Assembly (NCBI GenBank): GCA_007922305.1
Contig: ML677364.1
Location: 18,188,260-18,252,259 of the forward strand
Reading direction: 5' to 3'
From: Dermatemys mawii
Lineage: Eukaryota; Chordata; Testudines; Dermatemydidae
DNA length: 64,000 nucleotides
Shown here: positions 12,451-24,617 of the stretch, in pieces
How positions within the stretch are numbered: the stretch's first letter is position 1
Layout of the letters: every line of letters begins with the position of its first letter
Notes under the pieces: model-generated
What the model was told of the DNA's origin: nothing
Database searches by the model: none
What the model saw: the letters and a program-made list of their open reading frames with translations, nothing else
Made by a program: the position numbers and the translations under genes

Positions 12451-13795
12451 GATGTAGCCCAAGCGCAGAGGCAGCCCTATCAATATTTCAGTTTGGTTCC
12501 ATTTGTTTGATAAATAATGCATTTCCTGCAAGTTAATTCCATCTTCCTAGTTTACATATTAGCAACTAAAAGTAATATGGTTAAAAATCAAAGTGGAAAA
12601 ATAACAGAAACCAGAACAAACCCTGGGTCCTGTAGCTTTCAAGATGGTGAAAAACAAAGTAGAGCTCTTGTCCTTTCAATCTATTGGTTCGTTAACAAAT
12701 AAATGGATGATAAAACTGTGAAACAAAGTGTGGAGCAAAGTGTATCCACTCTGAAGAAGATGACAGCACGTCTTGCCATGTGCATCTTTAAAGGAACTAG
12801 ATTGATACAACTTTATAGACACAAAAACCAACCAAACATAAACCTTCTGAAAAGAACATTAGAGTTGCAGGGTACGTACTCATAAGTGGGGATGTGCTGA
12901 AATTAAATTTGCATGTGCAAGTTTAACCCGTCCCCTTGTACATTTACATTAAGATGTAATGTTTAACTGCCTCTAACATAGTATTTCTTAAAGGGAAATC
13001 ATCAATTTAAAAACCACACTGCTTTCTGATATTTTAACCTATTATTATTGTAACAAGTAATACCAGGTTTACTATCATTGAAAGAGATCAGAAGAAAAAA
13101 ATATATTTTTACATTTTTTTTCAGAATTGGGTAACACGTAGTATAAGTTTTTCTTCTGTGTCTGCAAAAATGGGACCTTAATCAATTTCTCTGTGTTGAC
13201 TGTGTTTTCCACATAGCAAAAAGGAATGCAAGAAGACTTGTAAAACTAGGAATATGTGATTACAACACCACAACAGTTGCAGAGAGCATCAAGGGCAGTA
13301 ATAATATCTGATATTACCTTTTACATATTTTTTAAAAAGATCAACATTTCATGTTGCATGAGCATTTAAATACAGCATAATAACTTTTATTCTCTGGTCC
13401 TATATACATGCACCATCTTGTTGTATTGTGTCTACGAGACAATAAGAGTACACTACATACATGATGCACAATGACAGTAGGAAGGGCTCCTCTGTAGCAC
13501 TGCTTAATTCAAATAATTAACAAAATGTGCAAATAATGGAATCAAGGGGTCATTTGGAAAAAATGCATGTTTGTGAAGCATATGGGATGCTCTGTAATAA
13601 TTTATGAATACTGTATGTGCCATGGTTATCCGGATAGTTACTGTATGACTACATTGGGTTAAATATTGGTAGGTTTACTATATACTTATACTGTATTAAA
13701 TCAACAGGACGGTTGGGAAACAAACAGGAAGTCAGAACAGTAACTCAAGATTTGCTACTTCCTGGGGTGGCTAACAGACACCAGGATGGGCAGTT
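12451..13795. other. No feature recognised
   Basis: AT-rich. Two short back-to-back frames (12517-12702 and 12703-12885, plus strand) have no recognisable content. Nothing else is seen. Confidence 0.45.
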
Positions 13796-13892
13796 GGGAT
13801 GATTTAGTTGGGGATTGGTCCTGCTTTGAGCAGAGGTTTGGACTAGATGACCTCCTGAGGTCCCTTCCAACCCTGATATTCTGATTCTATGA
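13796..13892 (+). mobile_element. CR1-type 3' tail (LINE or tortoise pol III SINE)
   Basis: The sequence has the CR1 3'-end signature ACTAGATGACCTCCTGAGG, then CCTTCCAACCCTGA, and ends in the ATTCTATGA octamer repeat typical of CR1 and of the SINEs that borrow its tail. About 97 bp is preserved. In turtles a tRNA-derived SINE shares this tail with CR1, and no tRNA-like A/B box is visible upstream, so it could be a 5'-truncated copy of either. Confidence 0.8.
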
Positions 13893-14770
13893 ATGCCTGT
13901 GCTAGTAACTATGAAGCACTTACCTTTCAGACTCCAGCCAAGTTACACAGCTTGTTTTGTCAATGACAGATATGACACTAAGAATTTAGGTAAGGTAGAC
14001 CTACATAGAGAGTGTTTATTGATGTAAAGCCATGTCCTAAATCTCTTATAGTATGCTTTGGTTCTGCTCTAAAGATTAATCAGTACTTTGGTTTAAGAAG
14101 GCTGTCTGGTCATTGTATTTACTACTGGTTGCAGGTTCCTGAAGGGAAGAACCACACTTGCCAAGCCCAGTTGGATTTGCTGGGTGAGCACAGTTAATAC
14201 ACAGAGGAATGTAACCCAGCGCCCAATCTCAGAGTAAGAGAACTGTGGACATTCCAACCCAGGAGAAGTAAAGGCACACCACCTGATACCTGAGGGGCTA
14301 TACTTAAAGAGACCAGGAAGGGGACTGAGTTTAGCTAGTCCCATAACCATGACAATCATAACATACTCGATTATTTGAAAACTAGTATGTGCTCTTGTAA
14401 TGATTGTTGGGTCAGTCCCATAGAGCAGAATTTGGAACAACAGGATTACTCATATGAGGAAAGTTACTCATGGACATAAATCTTCACAGAATCAGGTGCC
14501 TTGTCTGTACATTTGTCACAGACATGAGATCCATGACAAAAATTTTACTTTTAGGATTTTTTTCCATACATTTTTATGATATTTGCCACCAGTTTCGTGA
14601 GCATCTGAGCAGGGCTTCATTAGTTTTTATAAATTTGGCTCCGTATATGCCCTGTGTAGTGAAGTATGGGAGAGTGACCTGGATTTTAAAACAGTTTTTA
14701 AACCATACAGTTTAGGAATGTATGATACATGTCTATCAAACCAAGCTATACTAGGCATGTCTTATACACT
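13893..14770. other. No feature recognised
   Basis: No gene seen. A 115-codon minus-strand frame at 14093-14440 overlaps a plus-strand one and matches nothing I know. Confidence 0.4.
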
Positions 14771-15250
14771 TCGGCTGAGATTTACAAAGGTTCTTAGGAG
14801 TGCAACCCCAAATTTAGGTGCCTAAATCTGGGTGTTAAATTCCTAAATCAAAGTTTTAGTCTCCACTGCAATCCACAAAATTCCCACCAATTCTGTAGGT
14901 GCCCAAGCTCGCTAGGTATCTAAATGTTGAAGCAAAAGTTCCATAACACCTAAATTTCTGGGCACACATACTGCTGCCACCATCTAGGCACCTAGACCTC
15001 TCTCTCCTGCCTAAGTCCCAGAGTGATCCATGAGCTGGGGGAAGGTAGAGGTTCCAGAATCATGGGTGGAGTCCAATCCATTAAGTGTACTCAGAGGCCT
15101 ATTCAAAATCTGGCCAGAGGTGGAGGTGGTGGTGGTGCTGCACTCATAACTTTTAGTGGTTCAAGCACCCATCTGCACAAGTAGCTTTCAAAGTCAACTT
15201 GAAATCTTGAATAGGTGTCCTGGGACTTTGCATGAATGTTGGCTGCACTA
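14771..15250. repeat. Old interspersed repeat (GATTTACAAAGG / TAGGTGCCTAAAT type)
   Basis: The words GAGATTTACAAAGG, TAGGTGCCTAAATC and CTAGGCACCTAGA recur in direct and inverted order, which is characteristic of an old sauropsid repeat with an internally palindromic design. A related copy is at 38650-38965 (GGACTTAGATCCC, GAGTTAGGCGTCCA). A (GGT)-rich microsatellite-like patch lies at 15118-15142. Sequence decay is high, so limits are approximate and no superfamily is assigned. Confidence 0.4.
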
Positions 15251-16130
15251 GAGTGGGGACTTCCCTCTAAAGATTAAAAAAAAAGTAAAAGCAGGAGAGC
15301 AAACTAAATATAACACAGTTTATAATTACTGTATTAGTTTATGAAAAACTCATAATTTTTATGTTTGCAGTCTTTGCAACACTCCATATTAGAATTTTCT
15401 CTAGAAGAATTTTAGATCTCACCAAGCTATCAGTCAAGTAGATGTGGTTTTATTTTAATTTTAATTTAACAGTAAGTCAGTTGTGATTAGTTTTCTGAAC
15501 AGCAACTCTTAAAACCTAGAGATGGAAAATGTCTGTTCTGTTATCTATTTATCTCACTGCCAGGGCAACATTGTTCCCTGTGCACATCTACTAGTGATTT
15601 TTCCAGGCTAGTATTCAATGTATTAAGTAAGAGGGCTTACACCACTTCTCTTGGGATATTTGTTTCATGGCCTTCTGTGATAGATGTTGCTGGAGAAACA
15701 TGGGTATTCTCTTCTTGCATAGAACGTTGGAAGAATTGATAATATATTTTCAGTTTAGATGCCAAGAAAAAGCTTGTAGCAAAAAGGATCACGTTCAAAA
15801 AGACCAAAAAAGGGAATGGGCAAAACCACATAATACTGTTGAAGGTGCACAAGTTCAAATTGTTGATATGTTCTCAGCATTACCTATTTTTTATGAGAAA
15901 ATCATTTATGAAGCTTGATATTCTGCATATCAGTGTAAGAATATTGTGGTATCACAAGGATGTTAACACCAATGCTCAGGGGATATTTCAGATCAGACAC
16001 CCAGTCTTACCTCACTGAAATCAACTAGAATTTTTCCATCACTTGCACTGTTAGCAGATACAAGCCCCAAATAATGACAATCTGCCTACCAACTTCAAAT
16101 TGAAACAGATTTCTTCCTTTCCTGTTCTGC
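15251..16130. other. No feature recognised
   Basis: AT-rich. Overlapping frames on both strands at 15637-15918 are short and resemble no family. Confidence 0.4.
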
Positions 16131-16275
16131 TGCATTTCAGTGGTAGTGAAGATGAACCCTATATGCACTTTATCTTCCTCTCATGGATGTTGAATGTTAA
16201 TTTGTTAATATTGGAAAGTGCTTTGAGATCCTCAGATGGAAAGCACTACAAAAAGTACACAGAGAATGTTCATGC
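16131..16275 (+). mobile_element. MIR-like SINE fragment
   Basis: The segment AAAGTGCTTTGAGATCCTC followed by GGAAAGCACTACAAAAAG corresponds to the 3' part of the amniote MIR family (the AAAGCGCTTTGAGATCCT motif). Only the 3' half is recognisable; the tRNA-like head and central core are missing or too diverged. MIR copies are ancient, so heavy decay is expected. Confidence 0.6.
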
Positions 16276-18059
16276 TAACATGTTTCTCTGACCAACACAG
16301 CTGTGATGAGCGATGAATACAAAATGATGTGACATAAAAATCTTGAGATGCTCATGGAGCCCTTCCAAACTGATAATTTTTAGATGCCCATGGGAGGCGC
16401 CTGTATATCTATGTAATTATTCATAATTTGCTTTCCTTTCCCCAGTGATGTTTGAAATTATGTACACATTTCATAACAACATCATCAAAACTGTACTAAA
16501 GTCTGCAAAACTTGGTCAAAGGTGTGGTTTACAGAATATGACTTGATAAATTTTGTGGCAGTGCAGTTAAAACCATTCGTTTCCCGTTACACCTGTAAAT
16601 TAAAGAAACCCAAGGGGCTATTCTAATTTAGATCAGCTGGCTGTTGTGATAAGCGACGATCCATCTAACGACAGCCAGAGTGGAGTATGCTTCATCCAGG
16701 ACCATGTTCTCCAAATATTCCCTTCACTGGAAGCATCAGAAAAGGCAACATAAGAACTGGTGATGGCTCTATGCCTACTGGGAATTCTTCCATGTCAAGA
16801 GAATTCCCAGCTGGAAAGATCCTACCTGGACCCTGGATTCCACTAGGTCAATGCAAGGAAGATTGAATAAGTCTAAGAATCTGTCCTAACGTGCCCTCTA
16901 GTTTCAAACTATAATTTTAATGTGTGGCAGTGGACATTTCACTCTCCAAGAGACTTCAATAAAAACTCTACTTGAGAAATAGACTATAAGTGAGAATTCT
17001 GTTTGTCTTTGCTTTCTTACCTCTTTCTTCACTCTCTAACCAGCTGATATTTTGTTGCTATTTATTTGACAAACTTTGTTTCCAGCTTACTTTGGAACCC
17101 CCCTACTCATCCATCTGTTCATTAGTTTTGTTTTTCTGCTCTCTAGGAAGGAAAAGTATCATGTGTTCTTGTACACGCAACACAAGGTTACACTTTAATC
17201 CTGTGTAACTCTCTAGAACTGATTTACTCTGATAGCATCTTCTTTGCACTTCTAATAGCATTCATTATCACACATTAATTACTTTGCAACAAAGGCAAAT
17301 GTTCTTTGTAAAATGCTCAGTGTCACACATTTATTAACGGCTAACAGCCAATGGTGCATGGATCACGAATACAGTGGAAACTCAAGTAATGATTGCAATA
17401 AAGTTTCCTGCCAATAGCTGCAGTGAAAAATACAACAGTCCAAGATTAATAAAAAGCTCACTACACAAAAGGCAGCTTGTGTATTTGTAGTTCAAATCCT
17501 TGTCCTTCATAGAATAGAATGACGTATAATCAATTTCTTTCACAATAACAGAAGTTGACTTTGTTAAAACTTTTGCTTCCCACAGGCCTTGTGGTCTTGT
17601 AGTTTTCTTCAGATTTCCCATTGTTGTACTACCAGAAGGGCAGCTTCAGTAATTATAGCAATTATGTTAGCACCGGTATATACCAGCTACCAACATTTTA
17701 GCTTTTGTGCCATATAGACCATCTCTGAGATAACATAGATGTTAAAAAACCAGTGACTGGTGCTCCTACTGGCGCTATCTATAACACTGGTGATGAAACA
17801 ATGGTAAATTTGAAGACAAAGCTAGTGTAGACACAGCCAAAGGACAAAGTACATAACCCCTCTTGGCTATTCCAAGATTTGCTCAATTTTCCCCCAAATA
17901 GACCGTCCTGTCTCCTCTGGTAGAATTCCGTATAGTAGGTAGACAGAAGGTGCCAGGAAACTCCACAAGGGTCACATCACTGAGTCTAGTTCTAGTGCTT
18001 CATTTCAGAGTTAAGGGAAGAGCTGACAGAGGCATGGGTCATAGAAATCTATATCTGTG
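16276..18059. other. No gene; possible MITE edge near 17820
   Basis: AT-rich. The phrase GCTAGTGTAGACACAGCCA at 17820-17838 looks like the right end of a TACACTA-class MITE, but no matching left end was found; the decayed element may occupy about 17660-17840. Nothing else is recognised. Confidence 0.35.
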
Positions 18060-18520
18060 GAGTGTGGGGATCTGTGAGGAATTGTGTTTCTAACTCTGTG
18101 GATTCCAGAGCTTCTGCAAGGAGGGCCCCTAACCCCATGAAAGTATAGCTCTGTTAAAATATGGTAGGTCTCTTAGCACTGCCAGCCAATAGAAAGAGGA
18201 ACTGCTAGCTTAGAAAAAGAGGAACTGGACTCTAGCCTTCAGAAGCATGCCTGGCTGGCCTTGTTTTTAAGCAGCCAGGAGGCCTGAAGTAGTCAACGTG
18301 GCTTGTGTAGGCTCTGGTGGTGCCCCTGGAAGAAGGGGAGGGAAGAGAGCACCCTGGAAATGGTGGACTAAATTGTGGCCTGGCCAGAGGGCTTAGTTAC
18401 AGGAAGAGAGATCATTGCATCAATGGACCAACTGTCAACAGGGGGCATCATACAGGGACACAGGCATTATAGTATGCCTGGCAATGTGGAGGTGCTCCTA
18501 CCACAACTGAATCCCTTCAC
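18060..18520 (+). mobile_element. Possible decayed solo LTR
   Basis: A GC-richer block begins near TGTGAGGAATTG (18072) and ends near CCCTTCACA (18519), so the ends resemble TGTG...CACA. It has a TTTTTAAG element (about 18264) in a GC-rich context, as in turtle LTR promoters. No convincing target duplication flanks it. The call rests on layout and resemblance to LTRs at 18699-19413; it may be something else. Confidence 0.3.
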
Positions 18521-18698
18521 ATGGTCCCATTGTTGTTAATTTACTAGTATCTACTAAAACAAATCCTACTGTATCTAGTTAATTGAATGAGAAGTTCTGA
18601 ATTTCTGAACTTCAGAATTCAATGGGATTAGTCCCAGTGTGAATATTAAGCATGTGCATAAATCTTTTCAGGATTAGGGCTTTTGTATTTATGTATTG

Positions 18699-19413
18699 TG
18701 TGATCGAGTCAGACCAGAAGGATATAGGAGAGTGCTGGAAGGCAGGTACATTAGTCTCAGGGTGTGCAGGTCCCTGTTCCCTGGATAGCCAAACAAAGGC
18801 TACTCCAGGCCAATCAAGACACCTGGGGCCAATTAAGAACCTTCTAGAAAGGAGTAGAAACAGCTAGTTTAATTGGGAAACCTGAAGCCAATCAGGGACT
18901 GGCTGAATCCAGATAAAAACCTCCCAGTCAGTCAGGTGGGTTATAGGTGTCAGGAGCTGTGGAAGGAAGTTATGCTGTTGGTGAGACTGAGTGGTGGACA
19001 ACTTATCATACAGAAGGAAGGAGGCCCTGAGGTAGGGCTGAAGTGGAGTTTGAAGAAGCGGGGACTGCTGTGGGGAAGTAGCCCAGGGAATTGTATTGTG
19101 TTTTGTGGATAAAAGGTCAGCCATCTTAGCTGATACTATTAGGGTCCCTGGGCTGGAGCCCAGAGTAGAGGGTGGTCCTGGGCTCCCCCCTTTCTGCCTC
19201 CCCTAATTAGTCTCTGAGATTGGGAGACAATAGAGACTGTGCCAGGAAGGATAGCTTCTCCTCACTGGTTTGTGATGAAAATGGCTCAATAGACTGTGAC
19301 CTTGTCTCCAGAGAGAGAAGGGCTATGTGGAGGGTCACAATGAGCCGCTGAGGCTAGTAAAAATCCGCCAGGAAACGTAGGATCCACGAAGATAAGGACA
19401 GAGCTTTGTCACA
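18699..19413 (+). mobile_element. Solo LTR, copy 1 of the TGTGAT...GTCACA family
   Basis: The block starts TGTGATCGAG and ends GCTTTGTCACA, so it has short inverted ends TGTGA/TCACA. It is flanked by the 4-bp direct repeat ATTG (18695-18698 and 19414-19417), the target duplication of an LTR retrotransposon. No internal gag or pol sequence is attached, so this is a solo LTR left by recombination between two LTRs. It is 715 bp, about 51 bp longer than the copy at 22971-23634; the extra part is near 18770-18830. From about 18930 to the end the two are nearly identical. An 86-codon antisense frame is shared in part but is probably non-coding. Confidence 0.85.
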
Positions 19414-19417
19414 ATTG

Positions 19418-22104
19418 CAAATACTCCTGGGACATTTTGTGGCACATGCTGTACAAAAAAATGTATCTTTTAAAGCTGTCAAGTTTAGAAGAACATTTTT
19501 AAATGAATAGAACAAATTATAAGACCGTACATTAGGCCCTGGTCCCGCAGAGCTCAGAATTCCCTCCAATCCAGCAAGCCCATCCAGCCCATCTATGGTT
19601 CTTTCCTGGCTCCAGTCACCTCAGGGCTGATCCCTCCTACACAAATTCAAAAATCTAACCCTTGGAATTAATATGTTACATTGAGCCAATGGCTTGCTGC
19701 TTTTCCACCACTCTCCCTTGTACCTCTGGGCAGCCTAGGCTAAACACGTCAGGTTTACCCCCAGGTAAAACATGTCAGAGTTGATCAATATTTCTGCTGT
19801 AATCCTTTCCGTGGGATGAGTCACTCTCTAACTGACAGGCATTTTCAAATCAAATACTCTGGAAAATGATGCTTGAAGTTTACTTGAATATGGCTAGTTT
19901 GAACTATAGGGCTCTGTGTAAGTCAAGTGTACAGGCATGGCTACTGAAGGTGTCAGCTAAGTCACTACCCTCTTTAGTATGGCATATTCCACAGTAACAT
20001 TACTACTGTTTTAGAGAGGGAAAAATTCTGCTTAAAACTAAACATGTGCATAAATGTTTGAAGGATGCGAACCTCATGTCTTTCCTTGGATACCAGAATT
20101 TACTCTTCTCTTCATGGAAGTAAATATATTTTCAGGCATCATCCTTGAACTATCTTAGAGGGACCCAATTTGACAGAGGGTGGGAATGAAGCACTTTCTT
20201 CCACTGAATCAAAAAATGATTATGGGGATTCACTTTCTCAATCAGTCCAAAATCCCCATGGGTTCGTTTTTCAGACACCATAAAAAGAAAATTATCCTTT
20301 TAAAAATAACTCCTTTTTCTTCAGGTCTAAGTAAAGGGTAACAGCCAAATAGCGTGCTAAACAAGTTCTCCTACAAAGCCATCAGTCCATAAAGACAGAA
20401 ACTTTATCCAAACCATTAAACAAATGGATCTATTGTGTGCTACAGCCTTTCTAATCAAGGCGAAGGATTTTTGAAGTCAAATAGATTTCCTTTCCTGACA
20501 CAAATATAGTTTCACTTGTAGTCCCCACTGTCTCAATTTGATATCAGTTTTGGTCTAGGTCATCCCTGGCACATTCTTGAGCAGCTGAGACGGTCATGTA
20601 GCCTATGGGACACATTTTAGGATGAGAATTAGCTGATGGGATGTTTGAACACAAAGACTTTTGGGAGTTCTGTAAATTACATGCTTTGCTGTTTAATAAC
20701 CATCCCTACCCAAAACAGTAGTGAGAATTGTTGATGAAATTCACTGCAGTGCCGAGGGCCAGCACAGGGTGCTGTGCATCCCTGGGAGCTGACAAAGCTG
20801 CAAGATTATTCACATCACTGGTGTACAACAGAGTGTACTTTTGGGGGAAAGGAGAGAGGTATTTCCCTATTTCCTGGTCTTAAGAAGGTCATTTAAAGAC
20901 CATCCTGAGAAATTAATCTTACACCAAGCCCAACAGATCACTAAACTCTGACTGGTATGAGCCTGTCATATGTGAGTGCAGGTATGTGTGTGATGACTGT
21001 ATGGCAACCATGTAGAATCTGTGTGGGAGCAGGTATCTGTGAGTCAGAATGCACTGAGGAGCTTCTTAGCAGGTGCCTTTTCATGGATGTGTGCAGCTGT
21101 GCTGGTGTGAGCATTATTGGCGTAGGGCAGCGGGAGAATGGATATTGTGGTAGTGGTGCTGTCAAAACAAGAAATAGAGAGAAAAGAAATTGTGGGGTTG
21201 GAAGACCCATTTCAAGATGTTGCTTCGAGTTCATCTGCACACTGTTATTCCAGTCTGTAATCAGCTGTGGCTAGAGCGGTGTCCATCAAACTGCAGATAA
21301 AAAAAAATTGTCTGTGTGTGCCAATCCCAGGCCTAAAACCAGACTGGTGGGGAGCATCCCTGTGAGCTCAAGATGTGCCTGAAGCTGCTTCAAGCCAATA
21401 TTAATTATACCACATAGAGTTTGAAAATGATATGCTGTAATCCACGTTTTTTGCAGTTATTTTCAGTCTGATTGTGTTTGTACAAAATAATTAAATAGCT
21501 GTATAAGGCTACAAAACTGGTTTTATGCTCAAAAAATGAAAGCAACAATTGTTTAACTTGGCAACTGTTATGTGGCAATAATGAATGAGAAAACAAAGAT
21601 ACAAAGACGCATCATAATGGGAGCTCCCAGTCCATCTGTTTGCCTGTTTGTTTAAGGGAGGTTGCTACATGGGCATAGGAAACTACAAAATTTAGCTGGA
21701 ATATCTTGAGAAGGAGCAACATAATTTGTATTAGTTCATGTGAGGAAGGAGACTTAAGCCTAAACCCTGCAGCTGAGTCCATGATGTAATTCATGTTGTA
21801 TTAGGATGTAAAATGGTAGTTTTATTAGGGCGCTGCCCATCAAAATGCCATATTAGCAGATTTCAATCAGCTGTGGCAACAAGTGCATTGTCTTATTGTT
21901 TCCTCATACTCTTCCTATCTGTTTGTTGCATCCATGTGTTATCATAAAATCTAAGTTTTTCAGTACGGGGACCAGCTCTTTGTTATGTGTAGGTACAATG
22001 CCTAAGAGAATAGGGGCCCCAGTCAGGGATCAGGAGCCCAAGTCCTACCACAATATAACTAATAAGTAATAATGAAGTGTTACAATTCGGTACATACAAA
22101 GAGG
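19418..22104. other. No gene recognised
   Basis: About 2.7 kb of AT-rich DNA. Opposed frames at 20941-21240 (minus, 99 codons) and 20957-21274 (plus, 105 codons) overlap almost completely and have no recognisable domain. No recent repeat is seen. Confidence 0.45.
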
Positions 22105-22626
22105 TAACTATAACAGGACCGTTTGGAAATAGAGGTCATAATATAATAACATTTAATATTCCTGTGGTGGGAAGGACACCTCAACAGTCCAACACTGTGG
22201 CATTTAATTTCAGAAAGGGGAACTATGCAAAAATGAGCAGTTAGTTAAACAGAAATTAAAAGGTACAGTGACTAAAGTGAAATCCCTGCAAGCTACATGG
22301 AACACTTTTCAAAGACACCATAATAGAGGCCCATCTTAAATGTATTCCCCAAATTAAAAACACAGTAAAAGAACTAAAAAAGAGCCACCGTGGATTAGCA
22401 ACCATGTAAAAGAAGCAGTGAGAGTTAAAAAGGCATATTTTTTAAAAAGGGAGTCAAATCCTAGTGAGGGATATTTAAAGGAGCATAAACACTGCCAAAT
22501 TAAATGTAAAAAATTTAATAAGAAAATCTAAAAAGGAGTTTGAAGAAAAGCTAGCCAAAAACTAAAAAGGCAATAGCAAAATGTTTTTTTAAGTACATCA
22601 GAAGCAGGAAGCCTACTAAACATCCA

Positions 22627-22896
22627 GTGGGGCCCTTGGACGATACAGATAAAAAAGGAGCACTTAAAGATGATAAAGTCATTGCAGAGAAACTAAATGA
22701 AGTCTTTGCTTCAGTCTTCATGGCTGAGGACATTAGGGAGATTCCCAAAACTGAGCCATCTTTTGCAGGTGACAAATCTGAGGAATTGTCACAGATTGAA
22801 GTGTCTCTAGAGGAAGTTTTGGAATTAATTGATAAACTTAACTGTAACAAGTTCAGAAGGCATTCACCCAAGAGTTCTGAAGGAACTCAAATGTGA
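22627..22896 (+). pseudogene. CR1 ORF2 remnant: linker upstream of the RT domain
   Basis: An 89-codon open stretch from the CR1 pol-like ORF2. CR1 ORF2 encodes an APE-type endonuclease and a reverse transcriptase for target-primed insertion. The piece begins MGPLDDTDKKG, corresponding to the segment after the endonuclease where CR1 proteins have a GPL-D-G motif, followed by the helical stretch EKLNEVFASVF (about residues 22-32) and an acidic region with repeated EE pairs. It lies between the two catalytic domains, so no active-site residue is present. The methionine is internal to ORF2, not a true start. The frame is lost near 22865, 5' of the LTR insertion at 22971. Confidence 0.8.
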
Positions 22897-22970
22897 AATT
22901 ATGGAACAAATAACTATGGTTTGTAACCTGTCCTTTAAATCAGCTTCTGTACCCAATGACTGGAAGATAG

Positions 22971-23634
22971 TGTGATGGGGCAAGGCCAGATGGCTATAGG
23001 AAAGTGCTAGAGAATAGATATGTTGGTCTCAGGTTAAAGAAATCCCTGGAACCAGTGGAACCTTCTAGAAAGGAGTAGAAACAGCTAGCCTGATTGGGAC
23101 ACCTGAAGCCAATCAGAGACTGGCTGAAACCAGTTAAAAACCCTCCCAGTTAGTCAGGTGGGTGTGGGTCTCAGGAGCTGTGGAAGGAAGTGGTGCTGTT
23201 GGTGAGACTGAGTGGTGGACAACATATCATACATAAGGAAGGAGGCCCTGAGGTAAGGGTGAAGTGGAGTTTGAAGAAGCAGGGACTGCTGTGGGGAAGT
23301 AGCCCAGGGAATTGTATTGTGTTTTGTGGATAAAAGGTCAGCCATCTTAGCTGATACTATTGGGGTCCCTGGGCTGGAGCCCAGAGTAGAGGGTGGGCCT
23401 GGGCTCCCCCCTTTTTGCCTCCCCTAATTAGTCTCTGAGATTGGGAGACAACAGAGACTGTGCCAGGAAGGATAGCTTCTCCTCACTGGTTTGTGATGAA
23501 AATGGCTCAATAGGCTGTGACCTTGTCTCTAGAGAGAGAAGGGCTACATGGAGGGTCACAGTGAGCCTCTGAGGCTAGTAAAAATCCGCCAGGAAATGCA
23601 GGATCCACGAAAATAAGGACAGAGCTTTGTCACA
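22971..23634 (+). mobile_element. Solo LTR, copy 2, nested in CR1
   Basis: It starts TGTGATGGGG and ends GCTTTGTCACA, with a 4-bp target duplication ATAG at 22967-22970 and 23635-23638. It is the same family as 18699-19413 and nearly identical to it over its last ~500 bp. Different target sites show two independent insertions, not one segmental duplication. It lies within CR1 ORF2, in the same orientation, so it is younger than the CR1. Candidate promoter and poly(A) elements are not clear enough to mark. Confidence 0.88.
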
Positions 23635-24025
23635 ATAGCTAATATAACACCAATATTTAAAAAGGGCTCTAAAGGTGATCCCAGCAGTTACAGTCAGGTA
23701 AGTCTTACATCAGTACTGGGCAAATTAGTTGAAACAGTAGTAAAGAATAAAATTGTCAGGCACATAGAAGACGATATCCATGCAATGTGCAGCGACAGTC
23801 AAAAAAGCAAATAGGATGGTAGGAATCATTAAAAAAGAATAAGATGGAGAATATCTTATTGTCCATATATACATTCATGGTGCAACCACATCTTGAATAC
23901 TGTGGACAGATGTGGTCTCTTCATCTCAAAAAAGATATTCCTGGCATTAAAAATGGTTCACAGAATGGCAACTAAAGCGATTAGGGGTTTGCAACAGGTC
24001 CTATATGAGGAGAGATTAAAGAGGC

Positions 24026-24316
24026 TTGGAAAAGAGGAGACTAAAGGGGGATATGATAGAGGTATATAAAATCATGAGTGGTGTGGAGAAAATGAATAAG
24101 GAAAAGTTATTTACTTGTTTCCATAATATAAGAACAAGGGGCCATCAAATGAAATTAATGGGCAGCAGGTTTAAAACAAATAAAAGGAATTTCTTTGCAC
24201 AGCACACAGTCAACCTGTGGAACTCCTTGCCTGAGGAGGTGAAGGCTAGGACTATGAAAGGGTTTAAAAGAGAACTGGATAAATTCATGGAGGTTAAGTC
24301 CATTAATGGCTGTTAG
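24026..24316 (+). pseudogene. CR1 ORF2 remnant: C-terminal end of the reverse transcriptase protein
   Basis: A 96-codon frame ending at the natural CR1 ORF2 stop. Recognisable family features are the RRLKGDMIEVYK start (residues 4-15), the RTRGH motif (36-40), and WNSLPEEV (65-72), which are conserved at the C-terminus of sauropsid CR1 proteins. Catalytic RT motifs lie far upstream and are deleted in this copy. The 3' UTR follows directly (24317-24526), consistent with a normal CR1 terminus. The apparent start methionine is only where the frame opens. Confidence 0.88.
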
Positions 24317-24617
24317 CCAGGATGGGTAAGGAATAATGTTTCTAGACTGTGTTTGTCAGAGGGTGGTAATGGATGGCAGGATCCTGGAGAGAGATCACTA
24401 GATCATTACCTGTTAGGTTCACTCCCTCTGGGGCATCTGGCATTGGCTACTGTTCGAAGACAGGATACTGGGCTGGATGGACCTTTGGTCTGACCCAGTA
24501 TGGCCATTCTTGTGTTCTTATGTTAAGATTTTATACAAAGAAAGCATATTAGAGAACCATAGCTGTTCATAGTTCAGGCTAACTTGTCACATTATTGTGG
24601 CTGATATGACTCTAAAC

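Larger units (their letters stand above)
22105..24526 (+). mobile_element. CR1 LINE copy, internally deleted and split by a solo LTR
   Basis: Sequence between the endonuclease and reverse-transcriptase domains is recognisable from about 22105 (AATAGAGGTCATAATATAAT), then the linker reading frame, then the start of the RT domain up to 22970. A solo LTR interrupts it (22971-23634). The RT resumes after the LTR (23639 on: ACACCAATATTTAAAAAGG) and is then lost near 23790, where it jumps to the far C-terminal region (AATAGGATGGTAGGAATCATT). The copy ends in the usual CR1 3' UTR, TGTGTTCTTATGTTAAG. It is dead: stops, an internal deletion of most of the RT, and a 5' truncation. Confidence 0.9.

Noticed and set aside
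13700..13892. Possible complete tRNA-derived SINE
   Set aside because: No A-box/B-box tRNA-like head could be seen upstream of the CR1-type tail, so only the tail is called.
18864..19124. Antisense frame shared by both solo LTRs (also 23154-23345)
   Set aside because: Shared because the LTRs are copies of each other. The frame differs in length between them and has no domain.
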